Notes under the pieces: model-generated
Databases searched by the model: none
Told to the model about the DNA's origin: nothing
The model's input: the letters and a program-made list of their open reading frames with translations, nothing else
Made by a program: the position numbers and the translations under genes
In this document: in pieces, positions 1-9,688 of the stretch
How the letters are laid out: each line of letters begins with the position of its first letter
How positions within the stretch are numbered: position 1 is the first letter of the stretch
Source: Bacteroidia bacterium
GTDB lineage: Bacteria; Bacteroidota; Bacteroidia; B-17B0; Aurantibacillaceae
Assembly (NCBI GenBank): GCA_025455485.1
Contig: JALOMJ010000003.1
Coordinates: 1 to 64,000 of the forward strand
DNA length: 64,000 nucleotides
Reading direction: 5' to 3'

Positions 1-378
1 TCTGAGTTGACACTTACCGAGCTGATTAGCCTTTCAAAAAAACTTCCGCTGCAACGACTTCCCTCAACCTATACTCTGGTAGCCAGTCGTTCTCACCTGA
101 GTCACGAAATCAACGAACGCATCAGTCAGCTTAAAACAGTTTATCAGAATGTTGCCCTTATTCATGCCGGCAGCAGCATCAAACAATGCTGGGTGGCCGA
201 AGGCAAAGCACACGAGTATTCACGACTGGGAACAACCATGGAATGGGACACTGCAGCTGGGCAGTGTATTTTAGAGCAGGCGGGCTGTTCCTTAAACACA
301 TTTGATAGCAATGAGCCTTTGCATTATAACAAAGCAAACCCTGAAAACCCCTTTTTTATTGCCCGCAATTTAAATTAG
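1..378 (+). CDS. cysQ: 3'(2'),5'-bisphosphate nucleotidase CysQ, C-terminal part
   Basis: The gene enters from the left edge; the frame is open to base 1, so the TTG at base 7 is not the true start. The visible 125 residues carry the hallmark of the inositol-monophosphatase-like family: a GSSIK segment followed by a TMEWDTAAG motif, whose Asp is a metal ligand and whose neighbours close the active site. A C-terminal 'YNK...NPFFIA' also matches CysQ. Family members hydrolyse adenosine 3',5'-bisphosphate (PAP) to AMP in the cytoplasm, recycling a by-product of sulfate assimilation. It converges on the next gene with a 9-base gap. The assignment to CysQ rather than another family member is well supported by the motif wording. 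Confidence 0.9.
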   Translation, partial: SELTLTELISLSKKLPLQRLPSTYTLVASRSHLSHEINERISQLKTVYQNVALIHAGSSIKQCWVAEGKAHEYSRLGTTMEWDTAAGQCILEQAGCSLNTFDSNEPLHYNKANPENPFFIARNLN

Positions 379-387
379 TACTGCTTT

Positions 388-933
388 TTACTTCTTAAAA
401 ACTTTAGAAAGCAGTAAGCCATTGGGCAAACCCAATTGTTTTGATTGGCTCCCGCTTAAGACGATTATTTGATTGTTGTTTTGTGTACTGATGGCAAAAT
501 CGTATTCGTTGGCCTCTTTGCCAATGGCTTCAATACCTTCCAGAATCAACAGATCTTTTTCCGAAAGCGTTTTGCTTTCTTTGTAAAAAAACTCCCAATA
601 GGCTTTTTCTTTGAATTTCAGTCCCGAAAATCTTCGGTTAGGACACATGGTTAAAACCGAAACAAAATGTGTAAGTGTGTAAGCGCCATTTTGTTTCCTT
701 AGCACAAACTTTTCAGTGATGCTTAAATTTTTGGCCGTACTGTTTAATGTGTGCCCGGAAGCGGTTCTAAGTTCTTGCTCTGCCGCCTCAACATGGCACT
801 GATAATAAATCATGGAATCACCATCAGCGAGTTTAAAAAGTAAGGTGTTTTTGTTTTGAAGCGGCGTTGACCCTATTTGTGCAAAAGTAAACCAGGTCTT
901 TAAAACCAATAGCATACAGGCGAAGATCTTCAT
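388..933 (-). CDS. small secreted hypothetical protein
   Basis: The protein has 181 residues with a short N-terminal hydrophobic segment ending FTFAQ, a plausible Sec signal peptide, so it is probably periplasmic or surface located. I do not recognise a family. The body is mixed alpha/beta in character, with few Cys and no catalytic motif that I can name. Its ATG overlaps the purT stop in an ATGA junction, so it is probably translationally coupled to purT and is the last gene of the leftward mqnC-M43-purT series. The tight overlap argues that it is a real gene, but nothing in the sequence indicates its role. Confidence 0.7.
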   Translation of the reverse strand: MKIFACMLLVLKTWFTFAQIGSTPLQNKNTLLFKLADGDSMIYYQCHVEAAEQELRTASGHTLNSTAKNLSITEKFVLRKQNGAYTLTHFVSVLTMCPNRRFSGLKFKEKAYWEFFYKESKTLSEKDLLILEGIEAIGKEANEYDFAISTQNNNQIIVLSGSQSKQLGLPNGLLLSKVFKK

Positions 934-2102
934 GTATACCGTATGTGAATGTGTTTTGATAGTGAGTAGGCTCTATCTTTAAGCAAGAGGGCGTTTTCTT
1001 CCGGTGCCGCATTACACAAAACCACGCCCATGCGGCGGTAAGGTCGCGTGCTGGGTTTATTAAACAGCCGTAGTTCTGTATTGTCATGTTTTAACACATC
1101 TTCTTGTCCTTCAAATTCAGGCCTGCCGCCCTCCTGCGAAGCCAGTATCACCGCCGATGCGCCCGAACGAAGCAGTTGAACTGAAGGAACGGGCAGGCCT
1201 AAAATTGCCCTTGCATGTAATTCAAATTCATTCAGGTTTTGCGTGTTGGCTAAAGTAACCATGCCGGTATCGTGCGGACGGGGGGATAGCTCGCTGAAAT
1301 AAATTCCATTCGGACTAAGAAAAAATTCTATTCCCCAAATCCCGAATCCACCCAGAGCGGTGGTCACTTTTTCGGCCATATTTTGTGCCTCCATTAAGGC
1401 CTCTGCGCTGATTGCGCAAGGCTGCCAGCTTTCCCTGTAATCTCCTCTTTCCTGTCTGTGTCCTATTGGTGGGCAAAACAGGGTGGGTCCGCTTTTTTGC
1501 GTAACAGTTAATAAAGTAATTTCGGCATCAAACTTTATAAACTCTTCAATTATTACTTCCTTATAATCTCCACGAGAGCCTTCCATGGCATAGTTCCAGG
1601 CCCTTGCAATATCTTCATTTGATTTTATAACGCTTTGCCCTTTGCCGCTGCTGCTCATCAAAGGCTTTACCACACAGGGAATACCAATTTCATGCACGGC
1701 TTGTTCAAAACCTGCAGCATCGGAGGCATAGGCATATTTTGCGGTTTTTAAACCAAGTTCCTTTGCAGCCAAATCGCGAATGGCTTTTCGGTTCATTGTG
1801 AAATTAGCGGCCTTAGCGCTTGGCACAACCGTTATGCCTTGTTTTTCATATTCATAAAACCGTTCGGTGCGTATGGCTTCAATTTCAGGCACAACAATAT
1901 CAGGCTGGTGTTTTGCAACCACATCATCCAATGCAGCCCCATCGAGCATGTTGATTACTTCAAAGGCGTGAGCCACCTGCATGGCTGGAGCTCCGGCATA
2001 ACTATCTACAGCAATAACATACTGACCCAAACGCTGCAGGGCAATCACGACCTCTTTTCCTAACTCTCCGCTGCCAAGCAGCATCACTTTTTTTTGCTTC
2101 AC
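930..2102 (-). CDS. purT: formate-dependent phosphoribosylglycinamide formyltransferase 2 (PurT)
   Basis: This 390-residue ATP-grasp enzyme makes formyl-GAR from GAR, formate and ATP in purine synthesis, the folate-independent alternative to PurN. Visible marks are the N-terminal nucleotide-binding GSGELG (about residues 10-15), an EIEAI segment near 73, the ATP-grasp loop [12 protein letters not shown] near 146-157, and [10 protein letters not shown] near 272, all typical of PurT. Length equals the family norm. The start is GTG, two bases after the upstream M43 protease gene stop. The 3' end overlaps the next ORF by ATGA. Cytosolic. Confidence 0.96.
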   Translation of the reverse strand: MKQKKVMLLGSGELGKEVVIALQRLGQYVIAVDSYAGAPAMQVAHAFEVINMLDGAALDDVVAKHQPDIVVPEIEAIRTERFYEYEKQGITVVPSAKAANFTMNRKAIRDLAAKELGLKTAKYAYASDAAGFEQAVHEIGIPCVVKPLMSSSGKGQSVIKSNEDIARAWNYAMEGSRGDYKEVIIEEFIKFDAEITLLTVTQKSGPTLFCPPIGHRQERGDYRESWQPCAISAEALMEAQNMAEKVTTALGGFGIWGIEFFLSPNGIYFSELSPRPHDTGMVTLANTQNLNEFELHARAILGLPVPSVQLLRSGASAVILASQEGGRPEFEGQEDVLKHDNTELRLFNKPSTRPYRRMGVVLCNAAPEENALLLKDRAYSLSKHIHIRYT

Positions 2103-2104
2103 AA

Positions 2105-4237
2105 TTACTTAGTGTATTTAATCACCTTAGAACTCCTGATTACAACGCCTTTTTGTGTTACGGTTAACATGTAGGTTCCCATCGGTAAGCCGGCAAGATT
2201 GATTGTTTTGTTTTCTTTTGTCATGGCCGTCGCAATAAAGGATTGTTGTAGTTGTGTTTTACCCAACACATCTATCACTTCAATTTTCGTTTCCCCTCCT
2301 TCAGGTAAAATACACTCAAGGTAAACCACGTCATTTGCCGGATTTGGATAAATAAGCAGCTGTTGTATCAGTTTCTGCTCATTTAAACCGGTGGTGTTAA
2401 TGCCATCAATATTTATGTCGTCAATAAAAATATTATTCCCTGCTCCGCTGGTAAACACAAACTTGAAATTAACTTTACCTCCTGCCCAGGTATTTAATAA
2501 ATTGGCCTGTTCTTTGCGCCATTCACTGCTTGCAACAGCAGGAGTATACGATGAAGTAATATTTACTGATGTGGTTCTTAAGGAGGCATTTGCCGATTTC
2601 TGGTAAATGGAATTCCAAGTTTTGCCGCAATTGTTGGAAATAAACACCTGTAACCTGTCGTTATTATTGGTTACACGGCCTGCAAAATGCAATTGAAAGG
2701 TTAATGTGGGATTTTGTATTGCCGTAAGGTCGTATTCCGGTGTAATCAGCTCATCAATTAAGGGTGCCTGCTTATTAAAGTTAACGAGACCCAAACAACT
2801 TGCGCCCGAGAAACTTGTGCTTTGTGTCCACTCCCAGGTTGTAGCGTCGTTGTCAAGATTTCGAATGGTCCAATCGTTTGCAAATTTTACAGGATTCTCA
2901 AAATCCTCGTTAAACGGGAAAGCATAATTCGTGTTTGGCACATTGTTTAAAACAAGCACTTTGTTGGTAAAGGTGCTGCTCTTGCTGCTGCTCAAATAGG
3001 TATTGGTAAGTGAGATGTTATAAAGGCCGGGCGCTGCGTATTTTACATAAATTGTACTGTCTGTTAAGCTTGCTGCCTGCCCGCCTGGCACACTCCATAA
3101 TCGGCTTCCTGTTATACCACCATATGATTTGTCGCTTATTTTAACCGAATCACCAACGCAGGTGGTTATGGGATCAAAAGGAAAAACATCCGGTACTGAT
3201 ACACATGGGGCCGGGTAGACATAAGGGTCAGCGGTGCCTGTGGCAATACGATTTTGATTTGACCAAAGATTATTCCTTCCGGAAACAGCTGAGTTTAGCG
3301 CTGCTGTCATGCGTGCAACCTGCCCCGCGGTGAACATGTTTAAGCAGGGACCATTAGTGTAGTCCATATAATTCGTAAACATTTCTCCATTGGCATTACT
3401 GCCTGCACAAGAACTGTTGGGGTTGTGCGGAAAATTAGGGCATCCGCTATTGGAAAAAACATGCGGTGGCGTGTCGGCAACAAGGTCGTTCCCGCAGGTT
3501 GCATCTCCCCATATGTGTCTTAAATTTAACCAGTGACCAAGTTCGTGAATGAGATAGCGCCCTAAAAAATTGCCCCAGCTTGAATTGGTTGCTGTGCCAA
3601 TGCTACTCAAAACATCGCCGCGTATATTAATACCATCGGTATTTGGTGCGCCTCCCGGAAATTGTGCGTATCCACCGCCATCACATGCCGCAGTGGTGTT
3701 ATAACGCATCGATTGCACGACCCAAATATTGAGGTATTTGTTGCTGGGCCAGTAGGACAAAGCCTTTACAGCATTGTTTGTGTAAGAACAATTGCTTAAG
3801 CTGCTGTAAATTCTGTTGATGCCATTGGTGCAATTTCCTGCCGGATCTATTGTGGCCAACCTAAACTCAATGTCAAGCGGCGCAGCAAAAGGAAGAAAAG
3901 CAGCCGGCGTTAGAATGGTGTCGGCTTGTTGTCGTCTGAACTCCTTATTGAGAATGTCCATTTGATCGAGAATCTGAGCGTCTGAAATGTTCCCGGCCTG
4001 CGTGGTGTAAATAACATGAAACACTACAGGAATTACGTATGTGGCCGCAGACGATGCATGGCTTTTATTTAGAAGTAGCTGCTCTGTTTCGGCCTCCAGG
4101 ATGAATTGATTTTTCCTGAACATTGAATCAGATTGCATCAATTCGCTGTAAAAATCGTGACTTAAACAATTAAATTGGGCCTTGACACTGCCAATTAATA
4201 GTGTGGAGAGCAGAATCGCGCTGAATGCCTTTTTCAT
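2105..4237 (-). CDS. secreted M43 (pappalysin-type) zinc metalloprotease with T9SS sorting domain
   Basis: The 710 residues comprise a signal peptide (ending VKA-Q near 21), a pro-region, and a metzincin catalytic domain with [11 protein letters not shown] at about 231-241, matching HExxHxxxxxH. A Met-turn MDYT lies near 291. A PKD-like domain follows (about 350-430), then a jelly-roll/choice-of-anchor J-like segment (about 440-610). The C-terminal sorting domain contains '[13 protein letters not shown]' and ends in a short basic tail, the type A T9SS signal. By family knowledge such proteins are exported through the type IX system and cut extracellular proteins. It lies between mqnC (24-base gap) and purT (2-base gap), probably on one transcript. 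Substrate unknown. Confidence 0.92.
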   Translation of the reverse strand: MKKAFSAILLSTLLIGSVKAQFNCLSHDFYSELMQSDSMFRKNQFILEAETEQLLLNKSHASSAATYVIPVVFHVIYTTQAGNISDAQILDQMDILNKEFRRQQADTILTPAAFLPFAAPLDIEFRLATIDPAGNCTNGINRIYSSLSNCSYTNNAVKALSYWPSNKYLNIWVVQSMRYNTTAACDGGGYAQFPGGAPNTDGINIRGDVLSSIGTATNSSWGNFLGRYLIHELGHWLNLRHIWGDATCGNDLVADTPPHVFSNSGCPNFPHNPNSSCAGSNANGEMFTNYMDYTNGPCLNMFTAGQVARMTAALNSAVSGRNNLWSNQNRIATGTADPYVYPAPCVSVPDVFPFDPITTCVGDSVKISDKSYGGITGSRLWSVPGGQAASLTDSTIYVKYAAPGLYNISLTNTYLSSSKSSTFTNKVLVLNNVPNTNYAFPFNEDFENPVKFANDWTIRNLDNDATTWEWTQSTSFSGASCLGLVNFNKQAPLIDELITPEYDLTAIQNPTLTFQLHFAGRVTNNNDRLQVFISNNCGKTWNSIYQKSANASLRTTSVNITSSYTPAVASSEWRKEQANLLNTWAGGKVNFKFVFTSGAGNNIFIDDINIDGINTTGLNEQKLIQQLLIYPNPANDVVYLECILPEGGETKIEVIDVLGKTQLQQSFIATAMTKENKTINLAGLPMGTYMLTVTQKGVVIRSSKVIKYTK

Positions 4238-4261
4238 TGTTTTGCGGTTTTAAATGAGTAA

Positions 4262-5389
4262 TCAGTAACTGATGATTTGTTCTTCTATATTTTCCGGTAT
4301 TTGCCTTTCCTCATATTGCTGATTTCTGAGTTGCGGCTCAAAACCGGCCTCTCTTATGGCGTCCTGAATTTGCGTGTAAGTAAACCGGTGTGGTGCCCCG
4401 GCTGCACTTACAACGTTTTCTTCAATCATTATACTGCCAAAATCATTTGCTCCTGCGTGAAGGCAAAGTTGCGCCGTTGCCTTGCCTACAGTGAGCCAAC
4501 TGGCCTGTATGTTTTCAATATTTGGAAGCATAATGCGGCTCATGGCCACCATGCGTATATACTCTTCCGCGCTAACATTATTTTTAATGCCTTTTAAGCG
4601 GTTTAACAAGGTTCCATCGTCCTGAAATGGCCAGGGAATAAAGGCCAAAAACCCTTTGGCATCTTTTGGTTTCTGCGCCTGAACCTCACGCAACCAAACC
4701 AAATGCTCGAATCGTTCATAAAGGGTTTCAACATGACCAAACATCATGGTGGCGCTTGTGGTTAAATGCAATTGATGGGCTGCTTTCATTACTTCCAGCC
4801 ACTCTCTGCCGGTGCATTTTCCTTTGCTGATCAAACGCCTCACCCTGTCGTTTAAAATCTCGGCTCCAGCACCGGGCAAGCTGTCTAATCCGGCTTCCAT
4901 TAAGGCTTTCAGCACGTCGGAATGTGTACTCTTTTCCAGCTTGGTGATGTGCGCAATTTCCGGCGGCCCCAAAGCGTGGAGTTTCAACTTGGGGTAAAGG
5001 GCTTTTAATTCTTTGAACAGGTTTACATAGTAGGACAGTCCCAAATCAGGATGGTGTCCACCTTGTAGCAAAAGTTGTTCCCCACCGTAACGAAAAGTTT
5101 CCTCTATTTTTGTTTTATAGGTTTCAATGCTTGTTATGTAACTCTCAGCGTGACCCGGAATCCTGTAAAAGTTACAGAATTTACAATTCGCAATGCACAC
5201 GTTGGTGGTGTTGGCATTACGATCGATAATCCAGGTTACTTTATTCGAATTCTTTTTTTGCTTTTTACGCAATTCGTTTCCCACATACACAAGCTCAGCC
5301 AATGGCGTATTTTCAAAAAGGAAAAGACCTTCCTCTATACTTAGAAATTCAAAATTTAATGCCCGTTGCAGAAGCTGTTCAGTATTCAT
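4262..5389 (-). CDS. mqnC: cyclic dehypoxanthinyl futalosine synthase (MqnC)
   Basis: A radical SAM enzyme of the futalosine route to menaquinone, cyclising dehypoxanthine futalosine. The CxxxCxxC cluster motif CIANCKFC is at about residues 65-72. The following 'NFYR', 'LQGGHHPDLG' and 'SLPGAGAE' segments are typical of the MqnC branch rather than MqnE or CofH. The ORF track starts at a TTG at 5401, but that codon lies inside an exact TAnnTTTG -7 promoter element (5399-5406). The ATG at 5389 (MNTEQLLQ) is therefore the better start, giving 375 residues with a very short leader. It appears to head the leftward series mqnC-M43-purT. Confidence 0.95.
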   Translation of the reverse strand: MNTEQLLQRALNFEFLSIEEGLFLFENTPLAELVYVGNELRKKQKKNSNKVTWIIDRNANTTNVCIANCKFCNFYRIPGHAESYITSIETYKTKIEETFRYGGEQLLLQGGHHPDLGLSYYVNLFKELKALYPKLKLHALGPPEIAHITKLEKSTHSDVLKALMEAGLDSLPGAGAEILNDRVRRLISKGKCTGREWLEVMKAAHQLHLTTSATMMFGHVETLYERFEHLVWLREVQAQKPKDAKGFLAFIPWPFQDDGTLLNRLKGIKNNVSAEEYIRMVAMSRIMLPNIENIQASWLTVGKATAQLCLHAGANDFGSIMIEENVVSAAGAPHRFTYTQIQDAIREAGFEPQLRNQQYEERQIPENIEEQIISY

Positions 5390-5398
5390 TGTAATTAA

Positions 5399-5406
5399 CA
5401 AAGTTA
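5399..5406 (-). promoter_or_regulatory. Bacteroidota -7 promoter element for mqnC
   Basis: On the minus strand the sequence is TAACTTTG, an exact match to the Bacteroidota sigma-ABfr -7 consensus TAnnTTTG, ten bases before the mqnC ATG. A TTG is present roughly 22 bases further upstream as a weak -33 candidate. The position implies a near-leaderless mRNA and decides the mqnC start. Confidence 0.5.
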
Positions 5407-5432
5407 GTATTCAGTTTGAATTGAATAACAAC

Positions 5433-5466
5433 AAAAAACCCGCCTTGTTTTAAAGCGGGTTTTTTT
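5433..5466 (-). terminator. intrinsic terminator after the T9SS adhesin-like gene
   Basis: AACCCGC and GCGGGTT arms flank a short AT loop, with A and T runs on either side, so it could work in both directions. It sits 18 bases past the stop of the leftward 685-residue protein gene and separates that gene from the mqnC promoter. Confidence 0.8.
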
Positions 5467-5484
5467 AGTATCTGGTTTAAATGA

Positions 5485-7542
5485 TTAGTTCTTCATCATT
5501 TTTATTGTTTTGATGGTGTCTCCGTTTGTTGACAACAACTTCACAATATAGGCTCCTTTTGCTAAATCAGCTGTGTTTATGGTTTCTGTAGCATTTACAG
5601 ATTGATTTACCACCAGTTGCCCGATAGCGTTATAGATTTCGATTTTACCTGTAAAATCACTCACTTTCAATTCAGAGGTGAATGGATTAGGGTACACCAC
5701 TCCGCTTTGAACTATGCTTTGAGATTCAATGCCAGTGCAAGCTGAAACGGTTAAACTGGCTGTTCCTGAAGCAACACAACCCTGAACCGAAGTTCCTGTG
5801 GCGGTGAAGGTTTTCACTCCGGGCGTTGCACTGCTGAAGCTAATGCTATTGCCTGTTCCGGTAACATCACCTGACCAAACATAACTTGCAGCGCCACCTG
5901 CATTAAGGGTAACGGTATTATTAACACATGCTGCGGATGGCGAAGAAACTACCACGGTTGGTGTGGCGTTTACTGTAAAATCAACCAATACGCCGGCTAA
6001 ACAACCGTTAGAGCCGGTACCAATCAAAGTATACGATCTAGGTCCTGCAGCCCCAGCTGTTAAAGCAACAACACTTCCGGTAAATCCGGTAGTTGGTGAG
6101 TTAAACCAGGTGTACGTGCTTGCACCTAATGCCGACAAAGTAAAGGTTTGACCCTGACAAACAACACTAGGCGATATGGAAGTCACAAGGGTAGGACTAG
6201 GATTTACCGTGATTGAGATAGAATTTCCACCCGCACACACGCTTGGGAAAGTGCCTGAAATGCCACCAACACTGTATGTTGTGGTGCTGTTAGGCGTTAC
6301 AGTAATTACAGGAGTTAGAGCGCCTGTGCTCCATGAATACGACGTGGCGGCACTGGCGGCTGTTAGCGTAACGGTTTGTCCGGAACACACAGAGTTGGAA
6401 CTTGCTGTAATGATCATTGATAACTGACCGCCAACCGTAACCGTTGAGGTTACTGAGGAAGGACAGTTACCGCCCGCACCAAATCCGGTTACAGTATACA
6501 CTGTAGTAGATGTCGGGGTTACTGAAATTGAAGCTGTTGTAGCGCCTGTGCTCCAGGAATAACTGCTTGCTCCGGTGGCAGTTAAGGTAGCCGTAGTTGC
6601 AGGACTTGAACACACAGTATAACTTGGTACACTAACGTTTGGTGTAGCGGTTACAGTAACTACAGCCGTTTGTGTGCCAACACAGTTGCCCGGGCCTGTT
6701 CCACTTACCTGATACGTTGTTGTGTTAGTTGGACTAACCACGGCAACCGAACCGGTTTGGTTATTGCTCCACGTAAAGGTGGTTGCAGCGTTTGTTCCTG
6801 TACTAGTTGCCGTTAAGGTTACAGCATTGCCTGCGCAAACGCCTGCCGCACTTTGTGCCACGGAAATAACGGGCTGGGTACATGGGTTGGTTACTTTTAC
6901 GCCATCAAGTCCAATATAATTGCTGTTCGCTCCGGCAAATCCGCCGTTGGCAACAAAATAGCGGAAGGCAAACCTTCCGGTAACAGGGCTGGCTAATCCG
7001 CTAACGGCAACGGTATACACCGCCCAAGCATCTGGATAACCATTCACTACCCCACCGGAAACAACAGATGAAGTAAGCGTAGTTAAATTTGGGTTGATGT
7101 CCAACAACAAAGTAGTATAGGTTCCAACGCTGGTGGTTCCCGAAGGAATTGTGGTATTGTCAACCGGACTGAAACGCACTTGCATACGATCTGCAAAAGG
7201 ATGGCCGGCAATTGTTCTTGTGGCAAACTCCAAAACAGTTCCGTTTGAAATGTTCAGCGATGGGGTAATTAACCAGGTGCTAATACCTCCTGCAGCATTT
7301 GCGTCTTGACTGTTGAAATTCATTCCCACATAATCGTTCGCCCCGCCATTAAAAGCAGGAAATACCGTGCCATTACCTTGAAACACTGTGGTTGTGCCCG
7401 GTGTTGAAGAATTGTTGATGGTAGTCCAGCTTTGTGCTGCCGGAGTCCAGGTTGCGGTGAAATTCTCAGAGAAAATCACCTGAGCTTTAAGACCAAAAGA
7501 AATGGTCAGAGCCAGAAATAATAGAGTAATTGTTCTTTTCAT
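5485..7542 (-). CDS. large secreted adhesin-like protein with PKD/Ig-like repeats and T9SS sorting domain
   Basis: The 685-residue protein has a signal peptide (about 1-20), then a choice-of-anchor J/cleaved-adhesin-type domain (about 22-215) recognisable from the 'FSENFTATWTP' opening and 'WLITPSLNI' strand. About four Ser/Thr-rich Ig/PKD-like repeats follow, each carrying variants of 'CxGxxVTLTA...YxWS' (about 220-600). The C-terminal domain begins 'VVYPNPFTSELKV' and ends 'KTIKMMKN', a type A T9SS signal. It is probably a surface or extracellular matrix/adhesion protein; the ligand cannot be told. A strong terminator follows. The repeats are unusually rich in Val, Thr and Ser codons. Confidence 0.88.
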   Translation of the reverse strand: MKRTITLLFLALTISFGLKAQVIFSENFTATWTPAAQSWTTINNSSTPGTTTVFQGNGTVFPAFNGGANDYVGMNFNSQDANAAGGISTWLITPSLNISNGTVLEFATRTIAGHPFADRMQVRFSPVDNTTIPSGTTSVGTYTTLLLDINPNLTTLTSSVVSGGVVNGYPDAWAVYTVAVSGLASPVTGRFAFRYFVANGGFAGANSNYIGLDGVKVTNPCTQPVISVAQSAAGVCAGNAVTLTATSTGTNAATTFTWSNNQTGSVAVVSPTNTTTYQVSGTGPGNCVGTQTAVVTVTATPNVSVPSYTVCSSPATTATLTATGASSYSWSTGATTASISVTPTSTTVYTVTGFGAGGNCPSSVTSTVTVGGQLSMIITASSNSVCSGQTVTLTAASAATSYSWSTGALTPVITVTPNSTTTYSVGGISGTFPSVCAGGNSISITVNPSPTLVTSISPSVVCQGQTFTLSALGASTYTWFNSPTTGFTGSVVALTAGAAGPRSYTLIGTGSNGCLAGVLVDFTVNATPTVVVSSPSAACVNNTVTLNAGGAASYVWSGDVTGTGNSISFSSATPGVKTFTATGTSVQGCVASGTASLTVSACTGIESQSIVQSGVVYPNPFTSELKVSDFTGKIEIYNAIGQLVVNQSVNATETINTADLAKGAYIVKLLSTNGDTIKTIKMMKN

Positions 7543-7580
7543 TTTTGTTTATTTTTACGCGAATTTAGCTCTTTTTTCCC

Positions 7581-7943
7581 TTATCCTTGCCTCTTTTTCG
7601 GTTTTTTCCTTGATTTGCTCTTATTTTTCTCTGCCACAAGCTGATATGAATGGTTAATCATGTCTTTTAACATAGACCTTTTCAAACTGCCATCACTAAT
7701 TACTGTGTTCCAATGCGTTTTGTTCATATGATAGCCGGGTTTTACGGCCGCAAAGCGCTCCCGGTATTCCAGGGCCAAAACAGGCTCACATTTCACATTG
7801 AACTGCAATGGGTTTGCATCCAAGGCAAGTAACAGAAATAGTTTTCCCCGAATCTTAAAAACCAATGTTTCCAGCCCAAACGGGAAACATTCCTCTACGT
7901 TTTCCAAACTCAAACAGTAGTTTCTGATGTCTTCTGCATTCAC
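7581..7943 (-). CDS. MmcQ/YjbR family DNA-binding-like protein
   Basis: The 120-residue protein has the CyaY/MmcQ-like fold signature: 'IRNYCLSLENVEECFPFG' at the start, 'VFKIRGKLFLLLAL' in the middle, and 'GYHMNKTHWNTV' with 'SYQLV' near the end, followed by a Lys/Arg-rich tail. Members are small cytosolic proteins, often called DNA-binding, with no firm biochemical role. The ORF track start at 7970 is a TTG lying within an exact TAnnTTTG promoter element (7968-7975). The GTG at 7943 (reading NAEDIRN after the start) fits the family N-terminus and is preferred. Confidence 0.88.
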   Translation of the reverse strand: MNAEDIRNYCLSLENVEECFPFGLETLVFKIRGKLFLLLALDANPLQFNVKCEPVLALEYRERFAAVKPGYHMNKTHWNTVISDGSLKRSMLKDMINHSYQLVAEKNKSKSRKKPKKRQG

Positions 7944-7967
7944 ATAACAATTTCTTAATATTTCTCC

Positions 7968-7975
7968 CAAATATA
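7968..7975 (-). promoter_or_regulatory. -7 promoter element for the mmcQ-like gene
   Basis: The minus strand reads TATATTTG, an exact TAnnTTTG match, about 25 bases before the GTG start. It overlaps the longer TTG start of the ORF track and so argues against that start. No clear -33 TTTG is seen. Confidence 0.45.
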
Positions 7976-8099
7976 ATGAAAGCCGCGCCAGTTATAAAAG
8001 AGCGGCGTGTTGCAAAGAAATAAATCAAAATATTTGTGGTACAATGCCGTTATAAAATGAATTCCTGCACAAAGGATTTTTTTTGAAAGGGATTTTAAG

Positions 8100-8107
8100 T
8101 AAGTTTG
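8100..8107 (+). promoter_or_regulatory. -7 promoter element for the exbB-tonB operon
   Basis: TAAGTTTG is an exact TAnnTTTG match followed by GCG, 38 bases before the exbB ATG. A TTTG at 8082-8085 lies only 14 bases upstream, closer than the usual spacing, so the -33 box is uncertain. The element lies inside the N-terminal extension of the ORF track's exbB call and supports the shorter start at 8146. Confidence 0.45.
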
Positions 8108-8145
8108 GCGTTCTAAATTTTAAACTAAAAAACAACACAATACAC

Positions 8146-8949
8146 ATGAGCACAAAAAAAACATCGGGTGGATTCCCATTGGTGATTTCAGCGCTGGCTA
8201 TTCTGATCTGTCTTGGCATTGGCGTATTTATCTTTAAAATGATTTTGGGGGCCCCCTCCAATTTCGATGGTGGTGACCCTGACAAAGGCCATCCGCACAA
8301 CTTGTTGGGCACCATGTATAAAGGTGGCTTTATTGTACCAATACTAATTGGATTTTTGCTTACCGTGTTTGCTTTCGCCATTGAGCGTTTTGTAACCATT
8401 TCAAAAGCAAGCGGTAAAGGCAGCGCCGAAAAATTTGTAGCAAAAATTAAAGCCTTGATTGCAGCGCACGATTTTCAAGGTGCTAAAGCCGAATGCAACA
8501 AACAACAAGGCTCTCTGGCCAATGTGGTTTACGAAGGCATTGTAAAATACGAATTTGTGCAAAACGATTCGGTTATGGATAAGGAAGCAAAAGTTCACGC
8601 TATTCAAAAAGCCCTTGAAGAAGCAACTTCACTTGAACTACCGATGTTATCCAAAAACATGGTGGTAATTTCAACCATGGCTTCAATCGGAACCTTGGCT
8701 GGTTTGATTGGTACCGTTGTTGGTATGATTCGTGCCTTCGCCGCCCTCTCTGCCGCCGGCGCTCCCGACACTTCTGCGCTTGCAACAGGTATCTCCGAGG
8801 CCCTTGTAAATACCTTGGTAGGTATCTTAACCTCGGCTTGCGCTATCATTTTTTATAACTTTTTCAGTAACCGAATCGACCAGATTACTTATGCCATGGA
8901 TGAAGCCGGATTCTCGATTATCGAAGAATTCCAAACTTCCGGTAAGTAA
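8146..8949 (+). CDS. exbB: ExbB/MotA/TolQ-family proton channel subunit
   Basis: The 267-residue inner-membrane protein forms the pentameric proton channel that drives TonB. Three hydrophobic segments are seen near 12-35, 60-82 and 185-245, the last including 'ASIGTLAGLIGTVVGMI' and 'ISEALVNTLVGIL', the conserved pore-lining parts of the MotA/ExbB family. The ORF track begins at a TTG at 8083, but the ATG at 8146 (MSTKKTSGG) follows a promoter element and is preferred. An extra N-terminal hydrophobic segment is usual for Bacteroidota ExbB. It is the first gene of exbB-exbD-exbD-tonB-(68 aa)-pstS-TPR. Confidence 0.94.
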   Translation: MSTKKTSGGFPLVISALAILICLGIGVFIFKMILGAPSNFDGGDPDKGHPHNLLGTMYKGGFIVPILIGFLLTVFAFAIERFVTISKASGKGSAEKFVAKIKALIAAHDFQGAKAECNKQQGSLANVVYEGIVKYEFVQNDSVMDKEAKVHAIQKALEEATSLELPMLSKNMVVISTMASIGTLAGLIGTVVGMIRAFAALSAAGAPDTSALATGISEALVNTLVGILTSACAIIFYNFFSNRIDQITYAMDEAGFSIIEEFQTSGK

Positions 8950-8985
8950 TCCTAAACCATTATTTTAAATTAAATACGCTTTACA

Positions 8986-9669
8986 ATGTCAAAGAAACCA
9001 TCCAAAGGAGGAGCCCCGGCTTTAGACATGACACCCATGGTGGACTTGGCCTTTTTGCTGGTAACCTTTTTTATGTTGACCGCATCGTTTCGCATGGCCG
9101 AACCTGTTTCTGTTGACCCCCCCTCCTCAATCGGACAAGTTGATCTCCCGGATAACCATCTTATGGTAACTATAGATGAAAAAGGACGCGCCTTCTTTGG
9201 TATCAGCAATAGCACGGCCAAAATGGCGGCCTTACGCGAAATGAGCAAACGTTATAATGTGCCCTTTACCGATCAGCAAATTGTAAAGTTCAGTGGTTTA
9301 CCCAGCATAGGGGTAGATCTTAAAGACTTGCCCCGTTATATTGATGCGGGCGAAGAAGAAAGAAAGAACTTTCAACCGCAACGAGGCATTCCTATGGACA
9401 CAATTACCCCAAACAATCAGTTGAAAGACTGGATTAATTTTGGTGGCTCTGAGGCAGTAAAAACATACGAAGCCGCAAAACAAAAAGCCAAAGAAACCAA
9501 CTCGGAATTTAAAGCTGAAAAACCCAGGTACGCCATTAAATGCGACGCTGGTACAAAATACATGAATGTAAAAGGCGTAGTTAAAACTTTTACCGATTTA
9601 AAAATTTATCAGTTCAACCTCATCACTTCGCTGGAGGGCGGAGGCACTGTGATTGAACCCACAAAATAA
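8986..9669 (+). CDS. exbD: ExbD/TolR-family protein 1
   Basis: The 227-residue single-pass inner-membrane protein carries the diagnostic 'DMTPMVDLAFLLVTFFMLT' at about residues 14-32. The Asp at the head of the transmembrane helix is the proton-carrying residue in ExbD. The long periplasmic part is bigger than in E. coli ExbD (about 140 residues), as is usual in this phylum. It follows exbB by 36 bases and precedes a second exbD by 19 bases. The two paralogues probably form a heteromeric dimer within the ExbB pore; that pairing is inference. Confidence 0.93.
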   Translation: MSKKPSKGGAPALDMTPMVDLAFLLVTFFMLTASFRMAEPVSVDPPSSIGQVDLPDNHLMVTIDEKGRAFFGISNSTAKMAALREMSKRYNVPFTDQQIVKFSGLPSIGVDLKDLPRYIDAGEEERKNFQPQRGIPMDTITPNNQLKDWINFGGSEAVKTYEAAKQKAKETNSEFKAEKPRYAIKCDAGTKYMNVKGVVKTFTDLKIYQFNLITSLEGGGTVIEPTK

Positions 9670-9688
9670 ACTCATTAACGCTTAACAC

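Noticed and set aside
6176-6427. 83-residue Val/Thr-rich plus-strand ORF, and similar ones in 5963-6919
   Set aside because: Antisense of the repeat region of the T9SS adhesin-like gene; composition mirrors it.
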